64,000 bases of DNA from Streptomyces avermitilis MA-4680 = NBRC 14893 (GTDB lineage: Bacteria > Actinomycetota > Actinomycetes > Streptomycetales > Streptomycetaceae): NCBI RefSeq assembly GCF_000009765.2, contig NC_003155.5:8961609-9025608 (forward strand). The letters run 5' to 3'. Of this stretch, positions 35,405 through 44,340 are shown piece after piece. A program made the translations under genes and the position numbers. Within the stretch, counting starts at the first letter, position 1, and each line of letters opens with the position of its first letter. Below the pieces are notes generated by a model that had not been told where the DNA came from, did no database searches, and saw only the letters and a list, made by a program, of their open reading frames with translations.

Positions 35405-37135
35405 GGCTCAGTCAAGATTTCCGTGAAGCCGATCGTGCGCCTGTGCGCCGGTGACGCTCCGTCACAGGCCGCGTGATACTCGCCGAGTGTGGGGAGCTGC
35501 TGAAGACCATGTTTCCGCACCTCGAAGGGGTGCTGGTGGAAGAAGTGAGCCCCGAGGGTGGGGTGTTGCACATTGTGGCAAGAACCGTGGAGTCGGTTCC
35601 GGTGCCGTGCCCGGACTGCGCAACGCCCTCGGTGCGACGGCACAGCGGATACCAGCGCCGTCTCGCCGACGGTGCGGTCGGCGGCCGTCAGGTGTCCATC
35701 GAGCTGACCGTCCGCCGCCTGTTCTGCGACGACCAGAGATGTGCACGGGTGACCTTTGCCGAGCAGGTCGACGGGCTGACCGTGCGGTATGGGCGTCGGA
35801 CGCCGCAGCTGCGGTGCTTGTTGAGCGCGATCGCGGTGGCCCTGGCCGGCCGGGCCGGAGAGCGCCTCGCGGCCCGGCTGCCGGTGCCTGTCAGCCGCAC
35901 TACCCTGCTGGCCCTGGTCATGGCCCTGCCCGATCCGTACGCCGAGACGCCCCGGGTGCTAGGGGTCGATGAGTTCGCCACCCGCAAAGGCCACAAGTAC
36001 GGCACCGTGCTGGTCGACTGCGAGACCCATGCTCCCATCGACCTGCTGCCCGACCGGGAGTCGGCGACGTTCGCAGCGTGGCTGACCGACCACCCCGGAG
36101 TGGAGATCATCTGCCGTGACCGGGGCGGCGCCTTCGCAGACGGTGCCCGCACCGGGGCCCCAGATGCCGTCCAGGTCGCAGATCTCTGGCACCTCTGGCA
36201 CAACCTCGCCGAGACCGTGAAGTCCCTGGTCAGCAAGCACAGTTCCTGCCTTCGTGAACCCGCCCTCGCCTCGGAGTCACCCCCTGAAGTCCTGCACCCG
36301 CCGCTCTCCCACGCAGGCCGGCTGGCCGAGCGGGCCCGGCGGCACCACGCCGCCGTGCACGATCTCCTCGGCCAGGGCCTCACCATCCGGGCCGTCGCCC
36401 GCCGCCTGGAGCTGTCCCGCAACACCGTCCGCCGCTATGCCCGCGCCGTCACCTGGGAGGAACTGGCCACCGGCCGCTGGCAGAACCTCCCCAGCACTCT
36501 GGACCCCTACAAGTCCTATCTGCACCAGCGGTGGCACGAGGGCCACACCAGCGGTGCCAAGCTCCACGCCGAACTCCGTGAGCGCGGCTTCACGGGGTCC
36601 TACTCCGTCGTCCGCGACTACCTCCGGCGCTTCCGCCGAACGTCGGGCGACCGTCCGCCCCCAGCGCGGCCGCCCGGGGTCCGCAAGGTGACCGGCTGGA
36701 TCACCCGGAACCCCGACCGCATGAACGACGACGACCAGCAGAAACTCAAGGCCATCCTGGCCCGCTGCCCCGAACTCGAAGCGGCCACCGGACATGTCCG
36801 GTCCTTCGCCGCGATGATGGCCATCCGCAGCGCGAGCCGACTGCCCGAATGGATCGCCACCGCCCGCGCCGACGAGCACCACGGCCTGCGCGGCTTCGCC
36901 GATGGCCTGCTGGCCGACCTCGACGCCGTCATCCTCGGACTGAGCACGGAATGGAGCTCGGGCTGCGTCGAGGGCAGAGTCACGGACATCAAGCTGCTCA
37001 AGCGGCAGATGGCAGGCCGAGCCGGACTCCCCCTGCTCCGCAAGCGCGTCCTTCTCGTCGCCGCCGACCGCCGACAACACAGAGTTACGAACCAGACGGC
37101 TCACTGATCGGCTTCACGGAAATCTTGACTGAGCC
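35405..37135 (+). mobile_element. ISL3-family element, copy 1
   Basis: It is 1731 bp, with ends GGCTCAGTCAAG / CTTGACTGAGCC and longer terminal inverted repeats extending through AAATC-type and CGGCTTCACGG-type sequence. It is flanked by a perfect 8-bp duplication, TGAAATGT (35397-35404 and 37136-37143), that belongs to the IS21 terminal repeat. It has the same length as copy 2 and encodes the same protein. Confidence 0.93.
35473..37107 (+). CDS. ISL3-family transposase (copy 1)
   Basis: This encodes 544 residues from GTG. An N-terminal zinc ribbon (CPDC at about 46-49, then CDDQRC at about 85-90) is followed by a DDE core with GVDEFATRKGHKYGTVLVD (first Asp, about 165) and ICRDRGGAFADGA (second Asp, about 215); an HTH (AVARRLELSRNTVRRYA) lies near 310-327. 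The C-terminal WSSGCVEGRVTDIKLLKRQM carries the final Glu. All elements are present, so it is probably active. Confidence 0.93.
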   Translation: MILAECGELLKTMFPHLEGVLVEEVSPEGGVLHIVARTVESVPVPCPDCATPSVRRHSGYQRRLADGAVGGRQVSIELTVRRLFCDDQRCARVTFAEQVDGLTVRYGRRTPQLRCLLSAIAVALAGRAGERLAARLPVPVSRTTLLALVMALPDPYAETPRVLGVDEFATRKGHKYGTVLVDCETHAPIDLLPDRESATFAAWLTDHPGVEIICRDRGGAFADGARTGAPDAVQVADLWHLWHNLAETVKSLVSKHSSCLREPALASESPPEVLHPPLSHAGRLAERARRHHAAVHDLLGQGLTIRAVARRLELSRNTVRRYARAVTWEELATGRWQNLPSTLDPYKSYLHQRWHEGHTSGAKLHAELRERGFTGSYSVVRDYLRRFRRTSGDRPPPARPPGVRKVTGWITRNPDRMNDDDQQKLKAILARCPELEAATGHVRSFAAMMAIRSASRLPEWIATARADEHHGLRGFADGLLADLDAVILGLSTEWSSGCVEGRVTDIKLLKRQMAGRAGLPLLRKRVLLVAADRRQHRVTNQTAH

Positions 37136-37196
37136 TGAAATGTGAGCCGATTCCGGCGGGTGAAAAATGACCCCCCGCTGCGTCAGTTGATGTTGG

Positions 37197-38006
37197 TCAT
37201 TCCCCGGTGTTGGCGGCGGGAACCCGTCCGAGGTCGCGGCCGCGCATGCGATAGCTGTCGCCCTTCAGCGAGATGACCTCGGCATGATGGACGAGTCGGT
37301 CGATCATCGCGGCGGCGACGGTGTCGTCGCCGAAGACCTCGCCCCAGCGCCCGAAGGGCTTGTTGCTGGTCACGATCACCGAGGCACGTTCGTAGCGGCC
37401 CGAGATGAACTGGAAGAACAGGTTCGCGGCCTCGGGCTCGAAAGGGATGTAACCCACTTCGTCGACCACGATCAGCGGAATCCGTCCCAGCCGGGTCAAC
37501 TCGTCGCTCAGACGCCCTGCTTGATGGGCCTCGGCGAGACGGGCGACCCACTGGGCGGCGGTGCCGAAGGCGACCCGGTGGCCGGCCTGGCAGGCCCGGA
37601 TGCCCAGGCCAGTGGCGAGGTGGGTCTTGCCGGTGCCGGGTGGCCCCAGGAAGATCACATTCTCCTTTCCGGCGACGAAGTCCAGCGTCCCAAGATGGGC
37701 AATGACCTCGCGTTTCACGGACCGCTGGTGGTCGAAGTCGAAGTCCTCCAGCGACTTGCGAGAGGGAAAACGGGCCGCCCGGATGCGTCCCTCGGCGCCG
37801 TGGGAGTCGCGGGCGGCGACCTCCCTCTGCAGGCATGCGGCCAGATACTCCTCGTGGCTCCAGCCCTCGTCGCGAGCCCGCTCGGCGAGCCTGGCAGCAG
37901 CGTCCCGCAGGGCCGGGGCCTTCAACGCCTTGGTCAGATAGATCAGTTCGGAGCCGACGTCGCGGCTGGTCCTGGCCTGGTTCGTGCCGTTCTTCGTGCT
38001 CATCAC
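37197..38006 (-). CDS. istB: IS21-family helper ATPase IstB
   Basis: This encodes 269 residues; its start overlaps the istA stop by 4 nt (ATGA). It is a DnaC-like AAA+ ATPase with Walker A GPPGTGKT (about 125-132) and Walker B LIVVDEVGYI (about 177-186). IstB clusters on target DNA and guides the IstA complex. The gene looks intact. Confidence 0.93.
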   Translation of the reverse strand: MMSTKNGTNQARTSRDVGSELIYLTKALKAPALRDAAARLAERARDEGWSHEEYLAACLQREVAARDSHGAEGRIRAARFPSRKSLEDFDFDHQRSVKREVIAHLGTLDFVAGKENVIFLGPPGTGKTHLATGLGIRACQAGHRVAFGTAAQWVARLAEAHQAGRLSDELTRLGRIPLIVVDEVGYIPFEPEAANLFFQFISGRYERASVIVTSNKPFGRWGEVFGDDTVAAAMIDRLVHHAEVISLKGDSYRMRGRDLGRVPAANTGE

Positions 38007-39256
38007 GCTGCCCCTTCACCCGTGCTCAGCCCGCCGTCGATGACGCCGAAGATCCGGTCGTAGGTGTCCAGCGACCGTTCCTCGACCTCTGTCACGTCCA
38101 CTGGCGCCGGTTTCGTGCCGGCGGCCGCCTTGCGGGCGACCGCGGCAGCGGCCGCGTGGTCCGGGTCGGTGATGGTCTGGTGGCGGGCCCAGCTGCGGGC
38201 ATGGCGGGCGACCTCGACGCCGTCGCAGGTCACCAGGACCTGGTCCAGGCCGGCGGCGACCTCGATGCGGCGGCCGACGGCCAGCGGGTGAACTGAGTAG
38301 TCGCAGGTGTCCAGGCGGACGTAGTGGTCCCGGGGCAGTCGCAGAGATGCCTTCCACCAGCCCGGCGGGGCGATCGGCGGCAGGGCCAGCATCCGGGACC
38401 GGTCCGCTTCCAGCCGGTCCGCCGGGCGGGCCTGCAAGGTGCGGTGGATGCGCCGGTTCGCCCTGGTCAGCCAGTCTGCGAGCTGGATGTTGAAGTCGGC
38501 CGGCGAGGTGAACACCCGGCCGGGAAGGAACGACGTCTCGAGATAGCCGTTGGCCCGCTCGACCAGGCCCTTGGACTCAGGATCCCGTGGCTTGCAGAGC
38601 AGGAACTTGATGCCGAGCAGTCCGGCGAACGCAGCAAATTCGTCTGTGAGTTGGGGTCCGCCGGACCGCCAGGAGCCGACGGCTCCCTCGTTGTCCCAGA
38701 CCAGCACCCGGGGGACGGCGCCCAGCTCTGTCAGCAGCCGCCAGTGCCCGGCGATCAGGTCGGCCGCAGACCTGGAAGGCAGCATTCGGGCGGTGATCCA
38801 CCGCGAGTAGCCCGCGACCATGACCAGCACCGGCGGCCGCCCGACCTGACCGAAGCCGAGCGGGATGTCTGCCGGCGGGAACCACAGGTCGCACTGGCCG
38901 ATCTCGCCCGGCTCATAGACCGTCCGCGAGGCCGGATCCGCAGGCCGATAGGCCGGCCGCAGGTCCCTGACCCGGTCCTTGAGCACCGTCAGACCCCGGT
39001 CCCAGCCGATCCGTTCCGCGATCACCGTCGCCGGCATCTCAGGCCATTGCTCGAGCAGTTCACGAATCTGCGGCTCGACCGCGTCCACGATCGAGCCTTT
39101 CGGCGCCCGCTGATACTTCGGCGGCGCGTCGTCCGCGATCGCCCTGCGGACAGTGTTCCTCGCGATCCCCAGCTTCCTCGCGATCGCCCGAACCGGCATC
39201 TGCTCGGCCCGGTGAAGCCGACGGATCTCCGCCCAGTCCTCCACGCTGATCACCAC
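38003..39256 (-). CDS. istA: IS21-family transposase IstA
   Basis: This encodes 417 residues. The N-terminal HTH MPVRAIARKLGIARNTVRRA (about 20-39) is followed by an integrase DDE core: GQCDLWFPP (about 129-137), VWDNEGAVG (about 200) and SKGLVERANGYLE (about 238). The C-terminal beta domain (PRDHYVRLDTCDYSVHP) is typical. The coding sequence is intact even though both element ends are interrupted. Confidence 0.93.
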   Translation of the reverse strand: MVISVEDWAEIRRLHRAEQMPVRAIARKLGIARNTVRRAIADDAPPKYQRAPKGSIVDAVEPQIRELLEQWPEMPATVIAERIGWDRGLTVLKDRVRDLRPAYRPADPASRTVYEPGEIGQCDLWFPPADIPLGFGQVGRPPVLVMVAGYSRWITARMLPSRSAADLIAGHWRLLTELGAVPRVLVWDNEGAVGSWRSGGPQLTDEFAAFAGLLGIKFLLCKPRDPESKGLVERANGYLETSFLPGRVFTSPADFNIQLADWLTRANRRIHRTLQARPADRLEADRSRMLALPPIAPPGWWKASLRLPRDHYVRLDTCDYSVHPLAVGRRIEVAAGLDQVLVTCDGVEVARHARSWARHQTITDPDHAAAAAVARKAAAGTKPAPVDVTEVEERSLDTYDRIFGVIDGGLSTGEGAA

Positions 39257-39332
39257 TCCTCCCGGCCTGACTCAACGAGCCAGACCCTTGGAGGGGGTCA
39301 ACTTTCAAGCGCCGCCCCTGGTCCACTTTTCA

Positions 39333-41063
39333 GGCTCAGTCAAGATTTCCGTGAAGCCGATCAGTGAGCCGTCTGGTTCGTAACTCTGTGTTGTCGGCGG
39401 TCGGCGGCGACGAGAAGGACGCGCTTGCGGAGCAGGGGGAGTCCGGCTCGGCCTGCCATCTGCCGCTTGAGCAGCTTGATGTCCGTGACTCTGCCCTCGA
39501 CGCAGCCCGAGCTCCATTCCGTGCTCAGTCCGAGGATGACGGCGTCGAGGTCGGCCAGCAGGCCATCGGCGAAGCCGCGCAGGCCGTGGTGCTCGTCGGC
39601 GCGGGCGGTGGCGATCCATTCGGGCAGTCGGCTCGCGCTGCGGATGGCCATCATCGCGGCGAAGGACCGGACATGTCCGGTGGCCGCTTCGAGTTCGGGG
39701 CAGCGGGCCAGGATGGCCTTGAGTTTCTGCTGGTCGTCGTCGTTCATGCGGTCGGGGTTCCGGGTGATCCAGCCGGTCACCTTGCGGACCCCGGGCGGCC
39801 GCGCTGGGGGCGGACGGTCGCCCGACGTTCGGCGGAAGCGCCGGAGGTAGTCGCGGACGACGGAGTAGGACCCCGTGAAGCCGCGCTCACGGAGTTCGGC
39901 GTGGAGCTTGGCACCGCTGGTGTGGCCCTCGTGCCACCGCTGGTGCAGATAGGACTTGTAGGGGTCCAGAGTGCTGGGGAGGTTCTGCCAGCGGCCGGTG
40001 GCCAGTTCCTCCCAGGTGACGGCGCGGGCATAGCGGCGGACGGTGTTGCGGGACAGCTCCAGGCGGCGGGCGACGGCCCGGATGGTGAGGCCCTGGCCGA
40101 GGAGATCGTGCACGGCGGCGTGGTGCCGCCGGGCCCGCTCGGCCAGCCGGCCTGCGTGGGAGAGCGGCGGGTGCAGGACTTCAGGGGGTGACTCCGAGGC
40201 GAGGGCGGGTTCACGAAGGCAGGAACTGTGCTTGCTGACCAGGGACTTCACGGTCTCGGCGAGGTTGTGCCAGAGGTGCCAGAGATCTGCGACCTGGACG
40301 GCATCTGGGGCCCCGGTGCGGGCACCGTCTGCGAAGGCGCCGCCCCGGTCACGGCAGATGATCTCCACTCCGGGGTGGTCGGTCAGCCACGCTGCGAACG
40401 TCGCCGACTCCCGGTCGGGCAGCAGGTCGATGGGAGCATGGGTCTCGCAGTCGACCAGCACGGTGCCGTACTTGTGGCCTTTGCGGGTGGCGAACTCATC
40501 GACCCCTAGCACCCGGGGCGTCTCGGCGTACGGATCGGGCAGGGCCATGACCAGGGCCAGCAGGGTAGTGCGGCTGACAGGCACCGGCAGCCGGGCCGCG
40601 AGGCGCTCTCCGGCCCGGCCGGCCAGGGCCACCGCGATCGCGCTCAACAAGCACCGCAGCTGCGGCGTCCGACGCCCATACCGCACGGTCAGCCCGTCGA
40701 CCTGCTCGGCAAAGGTCACCCGTGCACATCTCTGGTCGTCGCAGAACAGGCGGCGGACGGTCAGCTCGATGGACACCTGACGGCCGCCGACCGCACCGTC
40801 GGCGAGACGGCGCTGGTATCCGCTGTGCCGTCGCACCGAGGGCGTTGCGCAGTCCGGGCACGGCACCGGAACCGACTCCACGGTTCTTGCCACAATGTGC
40901 AACACCCCACCCTCGGGGCTCACTTCTTCCACCAGCACCCCTTCGAGGTGCGGAAACATGGTCTTCAGCAGCTCCCCACACTCGGCGAGTATCACGCGGC
41001 CTGTGACGGAGCGTCACCGGCGCACAGGCGCACGATCGGCTTCACGGAAATCTTGACTGAGCC
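39333..41063 (-). mobile_element. ISL3-family element, copy 2 (inverted relative to copy 1)
   Basis: It is 1731 bp with the same ends as copy 1 in opposite orientation, flanked by a perfect 8-bp duplication ACTTTTCA (39325-39332 and 41064-41071), the complement of TGAAAAGT in the other IS21 terminal repeat. Each copy having its own duplication shows two separate insertions. Confidence 0.93.
39361..40995 (-). CDS. ISL3-family transposase (copy 2)
   Basis: This 544-residue protein is identical to the copy 1 product at every position I compared, so the second insertion, or a conversion between copies, is recent. The motifs are as described for copy 1. It is transcribed toward copy 1. Confidence 0.93.
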   Translation of the reverse strand: MILAECGELLKTMFPHLEGVLVEEVSPEGGVLHIVARTVESVPVPCPDCATPSVRRHSGYQRRLADGAVGGRQVSIELTVRRLFCDDQRCARVTFAEQVDGLTVRYGRRTPQLRCLLSAIAVALAGRAGERLAARLPVPVSRTTLLALVMALPDPYAETPRVLGVDEFATRKGHKYGTVLVDCETHAPIDLLPDRESATFAAWLTDHPGVEIICRDRGGAFADGARTGAPDAVQVADLWHLWHNLAETVKSLVSKHSSCLREPALASESPPEVLHPPLSHAGRLAERARRHHAAVHDLLGQGLTIRAVARRLELSRNTVRRYARAVTWEELATGRWQNLPSTLDPYKSYLHQRWHEGHTSGAKLHAELRERGFTGSYSVVRDYLRRFRRTSGDRPPPARPPGVRKVTGWITRNPDRMNDDDQQKLKAILARCPELEAATGHVRSFAAMMAIRSASRLPEWIATARADEHHGLRGFADGLLADLDAVILGLSTEWSSGCVEGRVTDIKLLKRQMAGRAGLPLLRKRVLLVAADRRQHRVTNQTAH

Positions 41064-41084
41064 ACTTTTCAGCCGTCGCCGACA

Positions 41085-41445
41085 GACGCTGGCACTCGGG
41101 ACTGAGACGGGGTGCTCTCCGCGCGAGCGGAGGTGAACCGGACGCCGACCGAACCGTCATGCTGACCGTGGAGTGCTCTCCGCGCGAGCGGAGGTGAACC
41201 GGCCACCGTGGATATCAAGCTGGCCGAGCGGAAGTGCTCTCCGCGCGAGCGGAGGTGAACCGTGGCGCCAGCCGATGGCCGTGCGCTCACCGTCGTGCTC
41301 TCCGCGCGAGCGGAGGTGAACCGGACGGGGACACGCTTCGCGTGATGCTGGACCAGTGCTCTCCGCGCGAGCGGAGGTGAACCGGCGGACAACGAGGTGC
41401 GGGACGGGATCCGGTCGTGCTCTCCGCGCGAGCGGAGATGAACCG
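41085..41445 (+). CRISPR. CRISPR array 2, leader-distal part (6 repeats)
   Basis: It starts with 27 nt of the interrupted spacer (41085-41111), followed by repeats at 41112, 41173, 41234, 41295, 41356 and 41417, again every 61 bp. The last repeat has GAGATGAACC in place of GAGGTGAACC. Transcripts from the leader are unlikely to cross the 5.7-kb insertion, so these five spacers and the split one are probably silent. Confidence 0.95.
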
Positions 41446-41459
41446 ACCGGCCAGGAAGC

Positions 41460-41638
41460 AGAGGGTGATGACATTCGGTTCGGTCCTCGCCACCATGGCC
41501 GTGCTCGCGGTGGCCGCCGCACCGAACCTGTACGCGACCAGCACAACGAGCCACGCCGCCTTGGCCCAGGCGTAGGGCGTCTCGAAGACGACCATGGGCC
41601 GCGCGATCCGGCGCGAGAACTGGAAGCACGTGGACTGA
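41460..41638 (+). pseudogene. HTH-containing gene remnant with an in-frame stop
   Basis: The frame reads a hydrophobic stretch (MTFGSVLATMAVLAVAAAP), then SHAALAQA, a TAG at 41573, then GVSKTTMGRAIRRENW and TGA at 41636. HAALAxxYGVSKTT is a common HTH pattern, so the TAG probably replaces a Tyr codon (TAT or TAC). It looks like the 3' end of a recombinase, homing-endonuclease or regulator gene left after decay. Confidence 0.35.
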
Positions 41639-41643
41639 TCCGC

Positions 41644-41802
41644 TCATGGCCAAGTCGTCTTTCGTGGGCGCTGGTAGTCCACGGAGTACACCCGGGACGG
41701 ACGCGAGAGCCGGCCTGGGTTGACGGTGGTCAGGAACAGGTCGGCCAGGGGCAGGCCGGTGAGGCCGGAGCTGTAGAGCAGGGTTGGGTCCGGCATCTCC
41801 AT
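41644..41802 (-). CDS. Possible small ORF or gene fragment
   Basis: ATG at 41802 to TGA at 41644, 52 residues, opening MEMPDPTLLYSSGLTGLPLA and ending YQRPRKTTWP. Codon usage suits the genome, but there is no RBS or recognised family; it may be the C-terminus of a truncated gene. Confidence 0.3.
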   Translation of the reverse strand: MEMPDPTLLYSSGLTGLPLADLFLTTVNPGRLSRPSRVYSVDYQRPRKTTWP

Positions 41803-41814
41803 CTCGACGCCCTG

Positions 41815-41966
41815 AGGTCGGACGGCACCTGCGGGAACTGCGCGAGGACGTGCGCCGGGCGGGCGGGGCGCGTGCGGCGGCCGACGCGGTGGAGCGTCTG
41901 CTGACGCGCCGGCAGGCCGGGGAGGCTCAGCCGCTGGGCGGAGTCCAGGATCCTCCCACGGCCTGA
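41815..41966 (+). pseudogene. 3' remnant of an unidentified gene
   Basis: The open frame reads HLRELREDVRRAGGARAAAD then AVERLLTRRQAGEAQPLGG and ends at TGA. The helical, well-biased C-terminal sequence has no matching start. It is probably a leftover from rearrangement at the distal edge of array 2. Confidence 0.3.
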
Positions 41967-42002
41967 CGCCGGGTGATCCACCGTACGGGGAGAGTATTCG
42001 GC

Positions 42003-42569
42003 ATGACGATTACACCGAAGCAACGGGCAGCCCTGACAGACGCCGTCAGGGGCGGCACCGAAAGTCTTTTCCGGCGGGCTGCCACGGCCGCTTTCTTATG
42101 GGCCCTCGTGTTCACGGCTTTTCATTTCTACTGGTTCGCGGGAGGTCGCTTCGGTCTCGGCGACGGCCCGAAAATGATTCCGGAGACGGGAACCACTAAG
42201 GATCTCATCTGGGCTTTCGTGATCACCTCGATGTTCGTGGTCGGAATTTTCCTTCCGGTGGCTCTGACGCGTCCGTGGGGGCGCCGGATTCCGCGCTGGA
42301 TCACCGTTTGCTGTCTGTGGATCGGTTCGGCGTTGCTCGTGGTGCGGGGAGGCGCGGGACTGCTCGACACCGCGCTGCGTGAGACGGGTCTGGCGGATCG
42401 GGGACTGACGGGCCTGACGTACCAGCAGATCACCGGGGACGCGCATCCCTCGCTGAACACGAAGGTGTCGGGCATCTGCATCGACGCCTACTTCATCCTG
42501 GGCGGCCTGCTGTACGGACGTACGGTGCTGCTGCACCGGCGCCTGGTCCGCGGCGCCGACGAGGGATGA
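42003..42569 (+). CDS. DUF3995-type four-helix membrane protein
   Basis: Start at ATG 42003 (MTITPKQRAALTDAVRGG), with GGGGAGAG upstream, giving 188 residues. Four hydrophobic helices are visible (about 28-46, 67-88, 100-118 and 150-170). WALVFTAFHFYWFAGGRFGLGD in the first helix is the DUF3995 signature. It is an integral membrane protein of unknown role. An IS5-family element starts 23 bp after its stop but leaves it intact. Confidence 0.75.
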   Translation: MTITPKQRAALTDAVRGGTESLFRRAATAAFLWALVFTAFHFYWFAGGRFGLGDGPKMIPETGTTKDLIWAFVITSMFVVGIFLPVALTRPWGRRIPRWITVCCLWIGSALLVVRGGAGLLDTALRETGLADRGLTGLTYQQITGDAHPSLNTKVSGICIDAYFILGGLLYGRTVLLHRRLVRGADEG

Positions 42570-42592
42570 CCCACCGGCTCCCGGCGCCCTAA

Positions 42593-43457
42593 GACGGTGT
42601 CCTATGTGGTGATCGCTCGTTGGTCTGTTCATGGGGCGGGGTACGTGGAGTTGGATTGTTCCGGACGGGCTGTGGGAGATCGCCAAGCCGTTGATCCCAC
42701 CGTCGAAGGTGCGGCCGCAGGGCGGCGGCACGCAGGACACGCCTGATGAGACGCTGTTTGCGGCGATCATCTACGTGCTGGTGAGTGGGTGCGCCTGGCG
42801 GGCTCTGCCACCGTGCTTCGGCATATCGAAGTCGACGGCCCACCGCCGGTTCCTGATCTGGTCCAGGGCCGGGGTCTGGGGCCGGCTGCACGAAGCGGTC
42901 CTGCACCGACTCGACGACGCCGGTCTCATCGATGTCTCCCGCGTCGTCCTCGACTCCGCGCACGTGAGGGCTAAAAAGGGGGCGAACACACAGGTCCGAG
43001 CCCCGTGGACCGAGGTAAGCCGGGTTCCAAGATGCACGTCCTGTCGGACGCGAACGGACTGCCCCTGGTCGTCGGCGTCTCCGCCGCCAACGTCCACGAC
43101 AGCGAGGGCCTGAAGCCGATGGTGGCCGGTCACCAAACGAGACACGACCCCCACCGCGGCCGCTGCTTCAAGCCCCAGCGCCTCCATGCGGACAAGGCGT
43201 ACGACATTCCTCACCTGCGGAAATGGTTACGCGGCAAGCGCATCGGCGTGCGCATCGCCCGCAAAGGCATCGAGTCCAGCGAACGGTTGGGCCGCCGCCG
43301 TTGGGTCATCGAGCGGACCATCTCCTGGCTGTCCGGCTACCGCCGAATCAGCCCCCGCTACGAACGCAATCCCCGGAACTACCTGGCCTTTCTCGGCCTC
43401 GCCGCTGCACTGTGCTGCTACAAGCGACTGGTCCGCCTCACCACATAGGACACCGTC
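42593..43457 (+). mobile_element. IS5-family element (865 bp)
   Basis: It has terminal inverted repeats GACGGTGTCCTATGTGGTGA (42593 onward, and reversed at 43457) and a TAA target duplication (42590-42592 and 43458-43460). It abuts the left end of the next transposon with only the duplicated TAA between. Confidence 0.9.
42631..43448 (+). CDS. IS5-family transposase, read through a -1 frameshift
   Basis: The first frame (from MGRGTWSWIVPDGLW) carries HTH-like IAKPLIPPSK and the first Asp, VVLDSAHVRAKKG. The second frame carries GKPGSKMHVLSDANGLPL (second Asp) and RRRWVIERTISWLSGYRR (Glu). They overlap at AAAAAGGGGG (about 42974-42983), where a -1 shift restores RAKKGGEHTGPSPVDRGKPG. Such slippery runs are used as programmed frameshifts in IS5/IS427-type elements, so it is probably functional. 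Confidence 0.85.
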
Positions 43458-43574
43458 TAAGAGCTCGTAACACGATCTTGGCGAGGAGCTTCGGACTGGC
43501 TCGGTATGTCTGCTCTCACTGGCGGCCTGATCGTCTCTGGGTGATGCGGCGTGTGCTTCCGGTACGGTCGCGGC

Positions 43575-44336
43575 ATGACTGGCGTGTTCGACGTGGCCCA
43601 GGCTCTAGACGGCGGAATCACCGACATGGAGCGGGCGTGGGCATTCGTCCGCGGCTTCGCCGCTGCTTGGGACGAGCCGTTGACCGAGGACGACGGCACG
43701 CCTGCATCGGAACTGGCGCGGGCCGAGGCGACGCTCGGCTGCTCCCTGCCGGCCGTGCTGCGCGAGTTCTACACGCTCCTGGGTACGCGGTCCGGCCTGC
43801 TCGCCAACCAGGATCCGCTGCTGCCGCCCGCCGAGATGTTCGTGCATGACGAGTGCGGCGGTGTCCTTGTCTTCCGCAGCGAAAACCAGGGCTGCGCCTT
43901 CTGGGGCGTGCGCCTGCGCGACCTTGATCAGGACGATCCGCCGGTGCTCGTCCAGGCGCGGCACGGCTGGGTGCCGTTCTTGGACCGGGTGTCTCTGGCC
44001 TGCGTCGAGCTTGTACTGAGCGAGGCACTGTTCGGCGGTGGCGGTCAGCTGTACAACGCGTGCGAGCTGCCGGCGGACCTGCTTGGGGCGGTGCCCGCAC
44101 GCTTCCAGCGGGTCGCGCTGCCCGACTATCCGATGTGGACGGGTCCGGAGGACTTTCCAGTGCGTTGGTTCTCCGCCCCGGGACAGTTGCTACGCCAGGA
44201 CGGCTTGGGCGCCCACAGCTGGCTGCACGTTCGGGGCCGGACCCGGGCCGACCTGGAGGCGATCTGCGAGACCGTTCCCGGACGGTGGGCCCTGGGATAC
44301 ACCGAGTCACTGGACGCCGAGCCGCTGCCCTTCTGA
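43575..44336 (+). CDS. SMI1/KNR4 (SUKH) family protein
   Basis: ATG at 43575, 253 residues. The SUKH core shows ELARAEATLGCSLPAVLREF (about 49-68, the L-P-xx-L/Y-xx-F motif), YTLLGTRSGL and ENQGCAFWGV (about 108-117). SUKH proteins are often immunity proteins against polymorphic toxins or phage-defence modulators. No cognate toxin gene lies beside it. It lies inside the inverted repeats of an IS5-like element and may travel with it. Confidence 0.7.
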   Translation: MTGVFDVAQALDGGITDMERAWAFVRGFAAAWDEPLTEDDGTPASELARAEATLGCSLPAVLREFYTLLGTRSGLLANQDPLLPPAEMFVHDECGGVLVFRSENQGCAFWGVRLRDLDQDDPPVLVQARHGWVPFLDRVSLACVELVLSEALFGGGGQLYNACELPADLLGAVPARFQRVALPDYPMWTGPEDFPVRWFSAPGQLLRQDGLGAHSWLHVRGRTRADLEAICETVPGRWALGYTESLDAEPLPF

Positions 44337-44340
44337 ACCG

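Larger units (their letters stand above)
35384..41084 (-). mobile_element. IS21-family element, with an ISL3-family copy in each terminal repeat
   Basis: The outer ends are inverted repeats beginning TGTCGGCGACG (35384 onward, and reversed at 41084). The flanking duplication GACGCT (35378-35383 and 41085-41090) is 6 bp. Removing the element and one copy of GACGCT leaves an intact 32-nt spacer. Without the two 1731-bp ISL3 copies and their 8-bp duplications the element is about 2.2 kb, normal for IS21. The IS21 terminal repeats are broken at the same point, 13 bp from each tip, so it is probably immobile by its own transposase. Confidence 0.9.

Noticed and set aside
35405..41063. The two ISL3 copies as a composite transposon that inserted as one unit
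   Set aside because: Each copy has its own perfect 8-bp duplication and the outermost duplication (GACGCT) belongs to the IS21 ends, so the copies arrived separately inside an existing IS21.
31742..41445. Self-targeting by array 2 spacers within the window
   Set aside because: I scanned the spacers by eye against the annotated genes and saw no long match; a computed search is needed to be sure.
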